Positions 19,170-25,527 of a stretch of 64,000 nucleotides of DNA are shown here, one piece after another; within the stretch, counting starts at the first letter, position 1, and the number at the start of each line of letters is the position of its first letter. The DNA lies in the NCBI RefSeq assembly GCF_020012125.1, contig NZ_JAIFAG010000001.1, forward strand, positions 558,001-622,000, given 5' to 3'. The translations under genes were made by a program, and so were the position numbers. The DNA comes from Hymenobacter psoromatis (GTDB taxonomy: Bacteria; Bacteroidota; Bacteroidia; Cytophagales; Hymenobacteraceae). Below the pieces are notes generated by a model. It searched no databases. It saw nothing but the letters and a program-made list of their open reading frames with translations, and was not told the origin of the DNA.

Positions 19170-19192
19170 TTTATTAGCTGAGTATTAATCTA

Positions 19193-19294
19193 GAACGTCA
19201 TGCTGAGCCTGCCGAAGCATCTCTACCGCGTAACTAAAGTCAATCGTTGAGAATACTGCTGCGGTAGAGATGCTTCACTGCGTTCAGCATGACG
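19193..19294. repeat. Palindromic repeat between trpG and trpD (family A)
   Basis: Arms 19193-19230 and 19261-19294 share AACGTCATGCTGA...AAGCATCTCTACCGC, interrupted by the same kind of variable inner segment as the trpD-trpC copy. Confidence 0.8.
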
Positions 19295-19314
19295 ACCTTT
19301 TTCAGTGAGTCCGG

Positions 19315-19887
19315 CTACCCATTCACCCAATTCGCCAGCATGGTTTTGCCGTGCTCCGTCAACACCGACTCGGGGTGAAACTGCACGCCCAGCACGTCAT
19401 AATCACGGTGGGCGAGGGCCAGCACCTGGCCGTTTTCATCAAAGGCCGTGATGCGCAGCTCGGCCGGCACGCCCTCGGGCGCGATGGTCCAGGAGTGGTA
19501 GCGGCCCACGCGCACATTATCGGGCACGTCGTTGAAGAGCCGGTTATCGGCCGCGTCGGGCGTTTGGTGCAGCGTGTGGGCCACACCGTGGTGTACCTCG
19601 CCCAGGTTAGCGAGCTGGCCACCAAAGGCTTCTCCGATGGCCTGGTGGCCCAGGCACACGCCTAGGATATGCTTGGTCGGCGCATAGCGCTTTATCAACT
19701 CGGGCATAATACCCGCCTCGCTCGGAATGCCCGGCCCCGGCGACAGCAGAATGTGCGAGTACTTATCGACCTCCTCGAGGCTGATTTTATCGTTGCGAAA
19801 TACGTCCACTTCTTGCCCCAGTTCGCGCAGCATATACACGAGGTTGTAGGTGAAAGAGTCGTAGTTGTCGAGAACCAGAATGGGCAT
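19315..19887 (-). CDS. trpG: Anthranilate synthase component II (glutamine amidotransferase)
   Basis: TrpG supplies ammonia from glutamine to TrpE. The 190-residue class I amidotransferase has DNYDSFTYNL at the start, LLSPGPGIPSEAG, the nucleophile in GVCLGHQAIGE near residue 79, and the His-Glu pair in GVQFHPES. It might also serve aminodeoxychorismate synthesis (as PabA does in some bacteria). It sits between trpE and trpD, flanked by hairpin repeats. Confidence 0.94.
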   Translation of the reverse strand: MPILVLDNYDSFTYNLVYMLRELGQEVDVFRNDKISLEEVDKYSHILLSPGPGIPSEAGIMPELIKRYAPTKHILGVCLGHQAIGEAFGGQLANLGEVHHGVAHTLHQTPDAADNRLFNDVPDNVRVGRYHSWTIAPEGVPAELRITAFDENGQVLALAHRDYDVLGVQFHPESVLTEHGKTMLANWVNG

Positions 19888-19904
19888 TTTTTTAATTTTT
19901 TAAG

Positions 19905-20015
19905 TCGTCATGCTGAGCGCAGCGGAGCGGAGTCGAAGCATCTCTACCGCTGCAGTAGTCTCAACGTTTATAGTTAGTTGCGCGGTAGAGATGCTTCGAC
20001 AAGCTCAGCATGACC
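19905..20015. repeat. Palindromic repeat between trpE and trpG (family A)
   Basis: The sequence GTCATGCTGAG...GAAGCATCTCTACCGC is followed about 30 bases later by its approximate reverse complement. The left arm carries an extra GC-rich insert (about 19917-19933) absent from the right arm. Confidence 0.75.
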
Positions 20016-20034
20016 GCCTATTTACTGAAAATGA

Positions 20035-21477
20035 TTACACCTTTTCCGCCTGCTGCATAGCCGCGCGCAGCGCGCCCAGCTTATTATGTACTTCCTGCAA
20101 CTCGTTGGCCGGTACCGACTTGGCCACTACCCCCGCGCCGGCCTGGTAATACAGCGTATTGTCCTTGCTGAGAAAAGTGCGAATCATAATGGCGTGGTTG
20201 AAGTCGCCGCCAAAGTCGAGCGCCCCGATGCAGCCGCCGTAGAAGCCGCGCTGCGTGCTCTCGTACTCATCGATGAGCTGGATGGCGCGGTACTTGGGCG
20301 CGCCCGAAAGCGTGCCGGCCGGGAAGGTTTCGCCCACCACATCGAGCGGCTCGGTGTCGGGGCCAAGCTGGCCCACTACCTTGGAAACCAGGTGAATAAC
20401 GTGTGAGTAGTATTGGATTTCCTTGAAGCGCTCCACGGCCACCACGTCGCAGCGGCGGCTGAGGTCGTTGCGGGCCAGGTCCACGAGCATCACGTGCTCG
20501 GCGGTTTCCTTGGGGTCGTTGAGCAGCTCCTGGGCCAGGCGGGCGTCGGCCGCGTCGTCGCCGGTGCGCCGGAAGGTGCCCGCGATGGGGTAGAGCACCG
20601 CCTGGCCCTTGTTCACCACAATCTGCGACTCGGGCGAGGAGCCGAAAATCTTGTAGCTGCCGTAGTCGAAAAAGAACAGGTAGGGCGACGGATTGAGCGA
20701 GCGCAGCGCCCGGTACACATTAAACTCATCGCCCTGAAAACCCTGCTGGAAGCGCCGCGAAAGCACCATTTGAAACACGTCGCCGCGCTGGCAGTGGTGC
20801 TGCCCCAGCCGAATTAGCTCCAGGTACTCGGCATCGGTGGCGTTCGACGTTTCCTCGCCGGTGAGGTGAAAAGCATGGGTAGCAAAGTTGCGGTTCTGGA
20901 TGAGCGTTTCGATGTAATCGAGCGTGTCGGCTACCGGCTCTTCGCCCTCGTTCAGGTACTGATGCTCAAATAAATACAGCTCGTCCTTGAAGTGGTTGAT
21001 GGCGATAACGTAGCGAAATGCCTGGTACACGATGGCCGGCACCGTGCTGGCCCCTGGCTTATCGCGCAGCGTCACATCCTCAAAATACTGCACCGCCTCG
21101 TAGGCCATGTGCCCAAACAGCCCGTTGGTAATGAACGGCAGCCCCGACGGCGCGGCCGGCTGGAAGCTGCTCCGAAACTCCCGCAAATGCGTGAGCGCCT
21201 GGCGCGGGTCGGCCAGCGTGCTGGTGGCGGCCGGCTGGCCGGGGCGCTGGGTGGTGAGCTGGTTTTTATCGAGCTCAAAGCGCGCTACCGGGCTGAAACA
21301 GAGGTAGGAAAAGCTGTTGTTATTACCGTGGTAGTCGGAGCTTTCAAGCAGCAGCGTGCCCACAAACTGGTCGCGCAGCCGCAGGTACAGGCTCACCGGC
21401 GTGAGGGTATCGGCCAGCAGGCGGCGGTGGCGGCTATGAACAATGGTGGCGGAAGAAGTAGCAGTAGCGGCCAGCAT
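20035..21477 (-). CDS. trpE: Anthranilate synthase component I
   Basis: TrpE converts chorismate to anthranilate using ammonia from TrpG. The 480-residue protein has the tryptophan-binding LLES motif (TLLLESSDYHG) near residue 40, so feedback inhibition is expected. The C-terminal chorismate-binding domain contains FQMVLSRRF, SPSPYLFFFDYG-like NPSPYLFFFDYG, PIAGTFRRTG, DLARNDL and GAPKYRAIQLIDE. It is the first structural gene of the operon, just downstream of a leader peptide and attenuator. Confidence 0.96.
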   Translation of the reverse strand: MLAATATSSATIVHSRHRRLLADTLTPVSLYLRLRDQFVGTLLLESSDYHGNNNSFSYLCFSPVARFELDKNQLTTQRPGQPAATSTLADPRQALTHLREFRSSFQPAAPSGLPFITNGLFGHMAYEAVQYFEDVTLRDKPGASTVPAIVYQAFRYVIAINHFKDELYLFEHQYLNEGEEPVADTLDYIETLIQNRNFATHAFHLTGEETSNATDAEYLELIRLGQHHCQRGDVFQMVLSRRFQQGFQGDEFNVYRALRSLNPSPYLFFFDYGSYKIFGSSPESQIVVNKGQAVLYPIAGTFRRTGDDAADARLAQELLNDPKETAEHVMLVDLARNDLSRRCDVVAVERFKEIQYYSHVIHLVSKVVGQLGPDTEPLDVVGETFPAGTLSGAPKYRAIQLIDEYESTQRGFYGGCIGALDFGGDFNHAIMIRTFLSKDNTLYYQAGAGVVAKSVPANELQEVHNKLGALRAAMQQAEKV

Positions 21478-21506
21478 GGCGAGGAAAGACGGGGGTAGGG
21501 GACAAC

Positions 21507-21537
21507 AAAAAAGCCCGCTGCGGTGAGCAGCGGGCTT
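21507..21537 (-). terminator. trp attenuator hairpin
   Basis: On the minus strand an 11-bp perfect stem (21511-21521 with 21527-21537, five-base loop) is followed by a run of six T, 29 bases before the trpE ATG. Termination here would stop transcription before trpE. A competing pairing is possible: GAGCATTAGGC at 21582-21572 overlaps the leader stop codon and can pair, with an internal mismatch, with GCCCGCTGCTC at 21535-21525, the terminator's 5' arm. Confidence 0.85.
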
Positions 21538-21580
21538 GGAGAATCTCTAAGGGGTTCAACCAACTTATAATGCCTAATGC

Positions 21581-21640
21581 TCAGCCTCTTGGGAAGGTTG
21601 AGTGCCACCAGCTTTGCGAAACGGTTGCGACGAAGGTCAT
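21581..21640 (-). CDS. trpL: trp operon leader peptide
   Basis: A 19-codon frame on the minus strand encodes MTFVATVSQSWWHSTFPRG and ends at TGA 21583-21581. Two adjacent Trp codons (TGGTGG, 21610-21605) in so short a peptide, between a good promoter and an intrinsic terminator before trpE, are the hallmark of ribosome-mediated attenuation. If Trp-tRNA is scarce, the ribosome stalls at the Trp codons and leaves the region around the leader stop free to pair with the terminator's 5' arm. If Trp is plentiful, the ribosome reaches the stop, covers that region, and the terminator forms. Confidence 0.82.
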   Translation of the reverse strand: MTFVATVSQSWWHSTFPRG

Positions 21641-21663
21641 TAGTTGGGGTCGGTTTGCGGGGG

Positions 21664-21694
21664 CAAAGGAACGACGATTTTTTGAAAAAGCAAA
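21664..21694 (-). promoter_or_regulatory. trp operon promoter
   Basis: On the minus strand TTTG (21694-21691), a 19-base spacer and TTCCTTTG (21671-21664) match the Bacteroidota consensus TTTG-N19-TAnnTTTG at all but one position. Transcription would start around 21657-21660, about 20 bases before the leader ATG. Confidence 0.65.
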
Positions 21695-21721
21695 TTCTCG
21701 GAAATGAAAAAATGGGAGAAG

Positions 21722-23160
21722 CTATTTTTCCACGACCACAAATCCTACGTTGACCAAGCCCCTCGCTGGGTCGGGCTGCGGGTTGACAGCAATTTTGGTG
21801 GGGTCAAAAAAGCCGCTTTTGGTCAGCACGCGCTGCGATTGAATGAGCTTGGCGCGGCTAAACAGCTCGCCCTGGTGCAGCGGTAGCATGCGCAGGATAT
21901 CGGCAGTAGCTATTTTGCGGTTACTTTTCACGGTGATGGTATCTACTTGAGCAGTAGGGCCTTCATGCAGGGTAAAAAGTAAGTCGGTGGTTCCATCGGC
22001 TTGGGTTTTGGCCACTGGGCTCAGCGCGAAAAACAAGTAGCCTTGGTTCATGTAGCGGGAGGTAAAGTCACTATTGTCGGGCCAGTAATTGAGCTTGGCA
22101 TCCAGCGCTTCTTTGCTATAGGCATCACTTGGTTTCAGCCCCAGCGCCCTGGTGAGCTGCGCAGCCGACAGAAAGTGATGGCCCAGCCACGTGATAGTCC
22201 CAATCCGGCTTTGGGCGCGCAAAGTATGAGAAACTGAGCCCGGCGCTTTGGCTGCCGACGAGGGGGTAGGGCCAAGGGCCGTCGCGCTCACTCAAGCAAG
22301 GGTAGCCACCGGAATAACTAACAGAAAACGAAGCTTTTTCATGAGAGAAGAGGGAGGATTGGTGAGTATTTGTAGGCGTAGGGCAACCTGCTTGGTAGAA
22401 AAGGGGTGAACCAATGAAACTGGCAGTGGCCCGGTGGCTAGCTTGAGCAGCAGGTGGCCATAGGCGCAGTGGCTGCCAGCGTGGCGCGTTACAGTGGCAT
22501 CGGCCAGATACTCGTGTACCGTTTGCAGCTGCCAACGCAGATAAGGCACCAGGCCGTTGAACCAAAAGAACCAACCGATTACCTCGGCCAACAGCAGGTC
22601 GAAGGAGTGGTATTGGGTACTATGTACCTGCTTATACTGAAGTAGTTGGGCATAGTCGGGGGTAATGAGCTGCGTGTGGGCCGGCGACAAAAACACGTAG
22701 CGCCCGAAGGAAAAGGCCGGCCCGGCGCGGGCAGCTGCACCAGCCAGTCCCGCCCCAGCCGCGTGCGCGGGTGCCTTCGTACCAGCCGATACAGCCAGCC
22801 CAAGCTGCGCCCCGTGCGTCCTTCCTGCCAGGCCACGCCCAGCTAGTAAGCTACCAGTACCACCGTCAGTCAGGGTAGGCTTGCCGCCGGAGCCACCGCA
22901 GGTGCATCGATGGCCGCGGCCGCGGCAGCTAGCTTCCACGCTGGCAGACTCGGGACCGTGGCGGCCGGCTATAACAGCCGTGCCCAGGCGGCTGGCAACG
23001 CTACCAGGGGTAGCAACGCGCTGGCTACCAATGTACCCAGCGAGTAAGCGCGATTCCAGCCGAAGGTGCTGAGGCGGGCCAGCAGCAGCCGATAGCACAA
23101 GTTAAAAGCTACCTGGCAGGCCGTAGCCGCTGCTAGACACGGGAGCAGGCCGTTGGTCAT
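21722..23160 (-). pseudogene. Decayed M56 (BlaR1/MecR1-like) metallopeptidase with C-terminal POTRA-like region
   Basis: Read from ATG 23160 (overlapping the blaI stop), the frame encodes an N-terminal membrane region (LCYRLLLARLSTFGWNR...LVASALLPLVALP), then hits stops at 22971-22969, 22872-22870 and 22845-22843. It continues as GWLYRLVRRHPRTRLGRDWLVQLP. One base appears lost near 22720, after which the next frame gives AFSFGRYVFLSP, the M56 core WFFWFNGLVPYL and VHEYLADA. The zinc motif expected as HExxH reads YKQVH, so both the first His and the catalytic Glu are lost. After a membrane segment ending VIPVATLA, another stop (22294-22292) precedes about 190 residues with beta/alpha repeats like BamA POTRA domains (GYLFFALSPV, FTLHEGPTAQVDTITV, LTKSGFFD). 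Confidence 0.78.
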
Positions 23161-23540
23161 GGCCGGGCTTGGGGGGTAGCATCGTCGTCATTGGCCAGTA
23201 GCTTGCGTAATTGCTGCAACTCCTTCGGGCTCAAGGTTTCCTCCACCATATAGGAGACAAGCGCGGCTGGCGAGTTATCGAAGTAGCGGGCCATCAGGCG
23301 TTTCAGGCTTTGGGCCCGATATTGCGCCCTGCTGATGAGTGGAAAGTACTCGTAGGTTTTACCGTAAGCCTTGAATCCCAGATAGCCCTTCCGCTCCAAA
23401 ATACGCACCACCGACGACACGGTGTTGTAGGGCGGCTTGGGGTCGTCGGGTAGGTGCTCGATGATGTCCTTCACGAAAGCCTGCTTTAACTTCCACAGCG
23501 CTTGCATGATGGGTTCTTCGGTTTTCGTTAGCTCTTCCAT
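23157..23540 (-). CDS. BlaI/MecI/CopY-family transcriptional repressor
   Basis: A 127-residue winged-helix repressor (PF03965). It starts LTKTEEPIMQALWKLKQAFVKDI, followed by the recognition helix region KPPYNTVSSVVRILERKGYL and the KTYEYFPLISRAQY wing, then a helical dimerisation tail with VSYMVEETLSPKELQQL. Such repressors are normally cleaved on signal from a linked M56 sensor, but here the adjacent sensor is a pseudogene. Its stop overlaps the sensor start (ATGA). A large perfect palindrome 14 bases upstream of the ATG is its likely operator. Confidence 0.9.
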   Translation of the reverse strand: MEELTKTEEPIMQALWKLKQAFVKDIIEHLPDDPKPPYNTVSSVVRILERKGYLGFKAYGKTYEYFPLISRAQYRAQSLKRLMARYFDNSPAALVSYMVEETLSPKELQQLRKLLANDDDATPQARP

Positions 23541-23553
23541 ACGCTAAAGATAT

Positions 23554-23609
23554 AACGGATAGTACAGTTTTAAAACTTACTTCTAAGTTTTAAAACTGTA
23601 CTATCCGTT
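23554..23609. promoter_or_regulatory. Perfect palindrome upstream of the BlaI-family gene, probable operator
   Basis: Arms 23554-23579 and 23584-23609 are exact 26-base reverse complements around the loop CTTC. Each arm contains the 12-bp palindrome AGTTTTAAAACT (23566-23577, 23586-23597). A -7-like TATCTTTA lies at 23553-23546 on the minus strand, so a bound repressor would cover the -33 region. If transcription starts at the usual distance, the mRNA would be nearly leaderless. Confidence 0.7.
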
Positions 23610-23650
23610 TTTAGAAATTCGTGGTCTGCGAGAGAGTGCCGGGCGAGCAC

Positions 23651-23687
23651 AAAAAAGCCCGCTTGGCCGAGTGGCACAGCGGGCTTT
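23651..23687 (-). terminator. Intrinsic terminator after cvfB
   Basis: Stem AAAGCCCGCT/AGCGGGCTTT (23654-23663 with 23678-23687) is followed on the minus strand by six T. It would end the cvfB transcript, 160 bases past its stop. The stretch from 23541 to 23846 otherwise holds only the palindrome above and AT-rich sequence. Confidence 0.75.
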
Positions 23688-23846
23688 ATTAAAGAAGTTT
23701 CGGGTAGGGTAGCTCAGTAACTTATCTAAACTGATTGATTATTCAGTTGAAAAATTCTAAACCCAGTTCAAATCAGGATAATACAAAATATTTTTACATA
23801 AAAATAAACTGCAACATAAGGCAAAAAGCACCCGAAAGAGATACCG

Positions 23847-24683
23847 CTACTTGGCTACTGCCAGCCGGGTTTCCTCAGGGCCCAGTTCTACCAAACCCTG
23901 CTTGTAGAGCGAGCCAATGGCTTTTTTAAAGACTTTTTTGCTCATACCCAGGCGGCGGTACACGTCGTCGGCCAGGCTTTTATCGCCGAGAGGTAGGCGG
24001 CCGTCGGGGCGCTGGCGCAGGGCGGCGAGTACGAGGCCGGCGGCACTGGCTACCTCGTTGTAGCCGGCCTGGCCGAGACGCACGTCGAGCTTGCCATCGG
24101 CTCGAATCTGGCGCAGGTGGCCGGGTAGTATCTCGCCCAGGCGTAAAGGTCTAAATACTTCATTGCCATAGAGTAAGCCCGCGTGGGTGCCGTTCACGAT
24201 GACGTGGTAGCCGAGCGGCGTTTCCTCCGCGATGAGCAACTGCACACTCGCGCCCTCAGCCCCTTGGAAGGGCTCAGGATTCAGAAACTGCTGCCACTTG
24301 GCCGAGGCCACGAGGCGGTCGGTAGCGTCGTCCAGGTACACATACACTAGCACGCAGTCGCCGGGGCGAGCGGGCTGGCGCTGGTTGGCGTGGGGTAGCA
24401 ATAGGTCTTTTTCGAGGCCCCAGTCGAGGAAAGCGCCGGGCGGGCCCACGTCGCGCACGGCGAGCGCGGCGAAGCTATCGACCACGGCCAGCGGCTCTAA
24501 CGTGGTGGCAATGAGGCGGTCTTCCGAGTCGCGGTACACGAACACGCGGATGATGTCGCCCACGTGCACGCCTACCGGGCGGTACTTCTCGGGCAACAGT
24601 AGGTCGCCGTCGTCGCTGGTCAGGTAGAAGCCAATGCTGACTTCGCGGGCTATTTCGAGGTCGTTAAAATCGCCGAGACGCAT
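23847..24683 (-). CDS. S1-like RNA-binding protein, CvfB family
   Basis: A 278-residue protein of the CvfB/YitL family: three S1-type OB-fold segments followed by a C-terminal winged helix. The first segment runs from residue 12 (VSIGFYLTSDDGDLLLPEKY), the second contains GAFLDWGLEKDLLLPH near 85, and the third contains LPGHLRQIRADGKLDVRL. The wing holds DVYRRLGMSKKVFKKAIGSLYKQGLV. In Staphylococcus aureus CvfB binds RNA and affects virulence; the role here is unknown. It has its own terminator. Confidence 0.88.
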   Translation of the reverse strand: MRLGDFNDLEIAREVSIGFYLTSDDGDLLLPEKYRPVGVHVGDIIRVFVYRDSEDRLIATTLEPLAVVDSFAALAVRDVGPPGAFLDWGLEKDLLLPHANQRQPARPGDCVLVYVYLDDATDRLVASAKWQQFLNPEPFQGAEGASVQLLIAEETPLGYHVIVNGTHAGLLYGNEVFRPLRLGEILPGHLRQIRADGKLDVRLGQAGYNEVASAAGLVLAALRQRPDGRLPLGDKSLADDVYRRLGMSKKVFKKAIGSLYKQGLVELGPEETRLAVAK

Positions 24684-24899
24684 AAGTACGGAAAGGCCGG
24701 CAAGCGCCGACAGGTGAAGGCCGCGAAGGTAGGGCCGCCCGGCACAGCGCGCCGAAATAAGCTAAAACCAGGAATTTTCAGCATCCTTGGAAGAATCGGG
24801 ACGTTGTTCGGAAAAGTACTATAAAAATGAATCAAAAACCCTTAAATTTGACAATGGATAGCTTATCACTGCAGCCAGTGTTATATTTTTTTTACCTTT

Positions 24900-25400
24900 A
24901 TGACCATGCGATTTATATCTTGCTTACTCTTACTTAGCTTGGCTTTGGCCGGCTCCGCGCTGGCCCAGAGCTCCGCGCTGGCCCAGAGCCCCGCACTGGC
25001 CTCCGCCGGGCCGCTACCAATGGGTAGCCTGGCCGCGAGCGCTGCCCCCAGGGCCACGCCTACCCCCGGCTTGCTGTTCAAGCCCGATTCTATTTTCGTG
25101 AACCCGCAGATGCGACCGCAGTTTACGGGCGGCGACGCGGCTTTACGCGCTTACCTGATGAAAAACCTGCGTTACCCTGAGTTGGCTCTGCGTCAGCACG
25201 TTACAGGTAAGGTGTACGTATGCTTTATCCTGAATGCCGCCGGGCATATCACCGATGCTTCGGTGGTGCGCGGTCCCGGCAGCGGCCTCAACGAAGAGGC
25301 CCTGCGGCTGGTGTGGCTCATGCCCAACTGGGTGCCTGCCCAGCAGCAAGGGCAGGCCGTGCGGGTATCGTGCACGCTGCCCATCGAGTTTCAGGAGTAG
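24900..25400 (+). CDS. TonB C-terminal domain protein, secreted
   Basis: A 166-residue protein with a signal peptide ending ALAQ and a TonB-C-like domain from about residue 70 (FTGGDAALRAYLMKNLRYPELALRQHVTGKVYVCFILNAAGHITDASVVRG). It lacks the membrane anchor and proline-rich arm of a true energy-transducing TonB, so it may bind a partner in the periplasm. The signal peptide region carries an internal tandem repeat. A second ATG at 24906 is an alternative start; TACCTTTA at 24893-24900 resembles a -7 box and would favour it. Confidence 0.75.
   Translation: MTMRFISCLLLLSLALAGSALAQSSALAQSPALASAGPLPMGSLAASAAPRATPTPGLLFKPDSIFVNPQMRPQFTGGDAALRAYLMKNLRYPELALRQHVTGKVYVCFILNAAGHITDASVVRGPGSGLNEEALRLVWLMPNWVPAQQQGQAVRVSCTLPIEFQE
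24954..24989 (+). repeat. 18-bp tandem duplication in a signal peptide
   Basis: CTCCGCGCTGGCCCAGAG occurs twice in a row, with a decayed third copy after it (CCCCGCACTGGCC). It duplicates the signal-peptidase region as SALAQS-SALAQS-PALA. Confidence 0.75.
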
Positions 25401-25527
25401 CGCTGGCTCCATCTCTTTGAATGGGGTAGGCGCTGATTTACTGCGCTTCAACGCTGGAGCGGCCTACGTAGAGGGCTTGCTCTGCGCGTCGCGGGCCGGT
25501 TACTGCTTTACTTAGTTGAATGGTCGG

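Noticed and set aside
18033..20015. Regularly spaced repeats in the trp operon as a CRISPR array
   Set aside because: They are separate palindromes at gene junctions, about 1 kb apart, without spacers and without cas genes.
23657..23684. GCTTGGCCGAGTGGC, which looks like a tRNA D-arm
   Set aside because: There is no anticodon or T-arm; it is the loop of a simple terminator hairpin.
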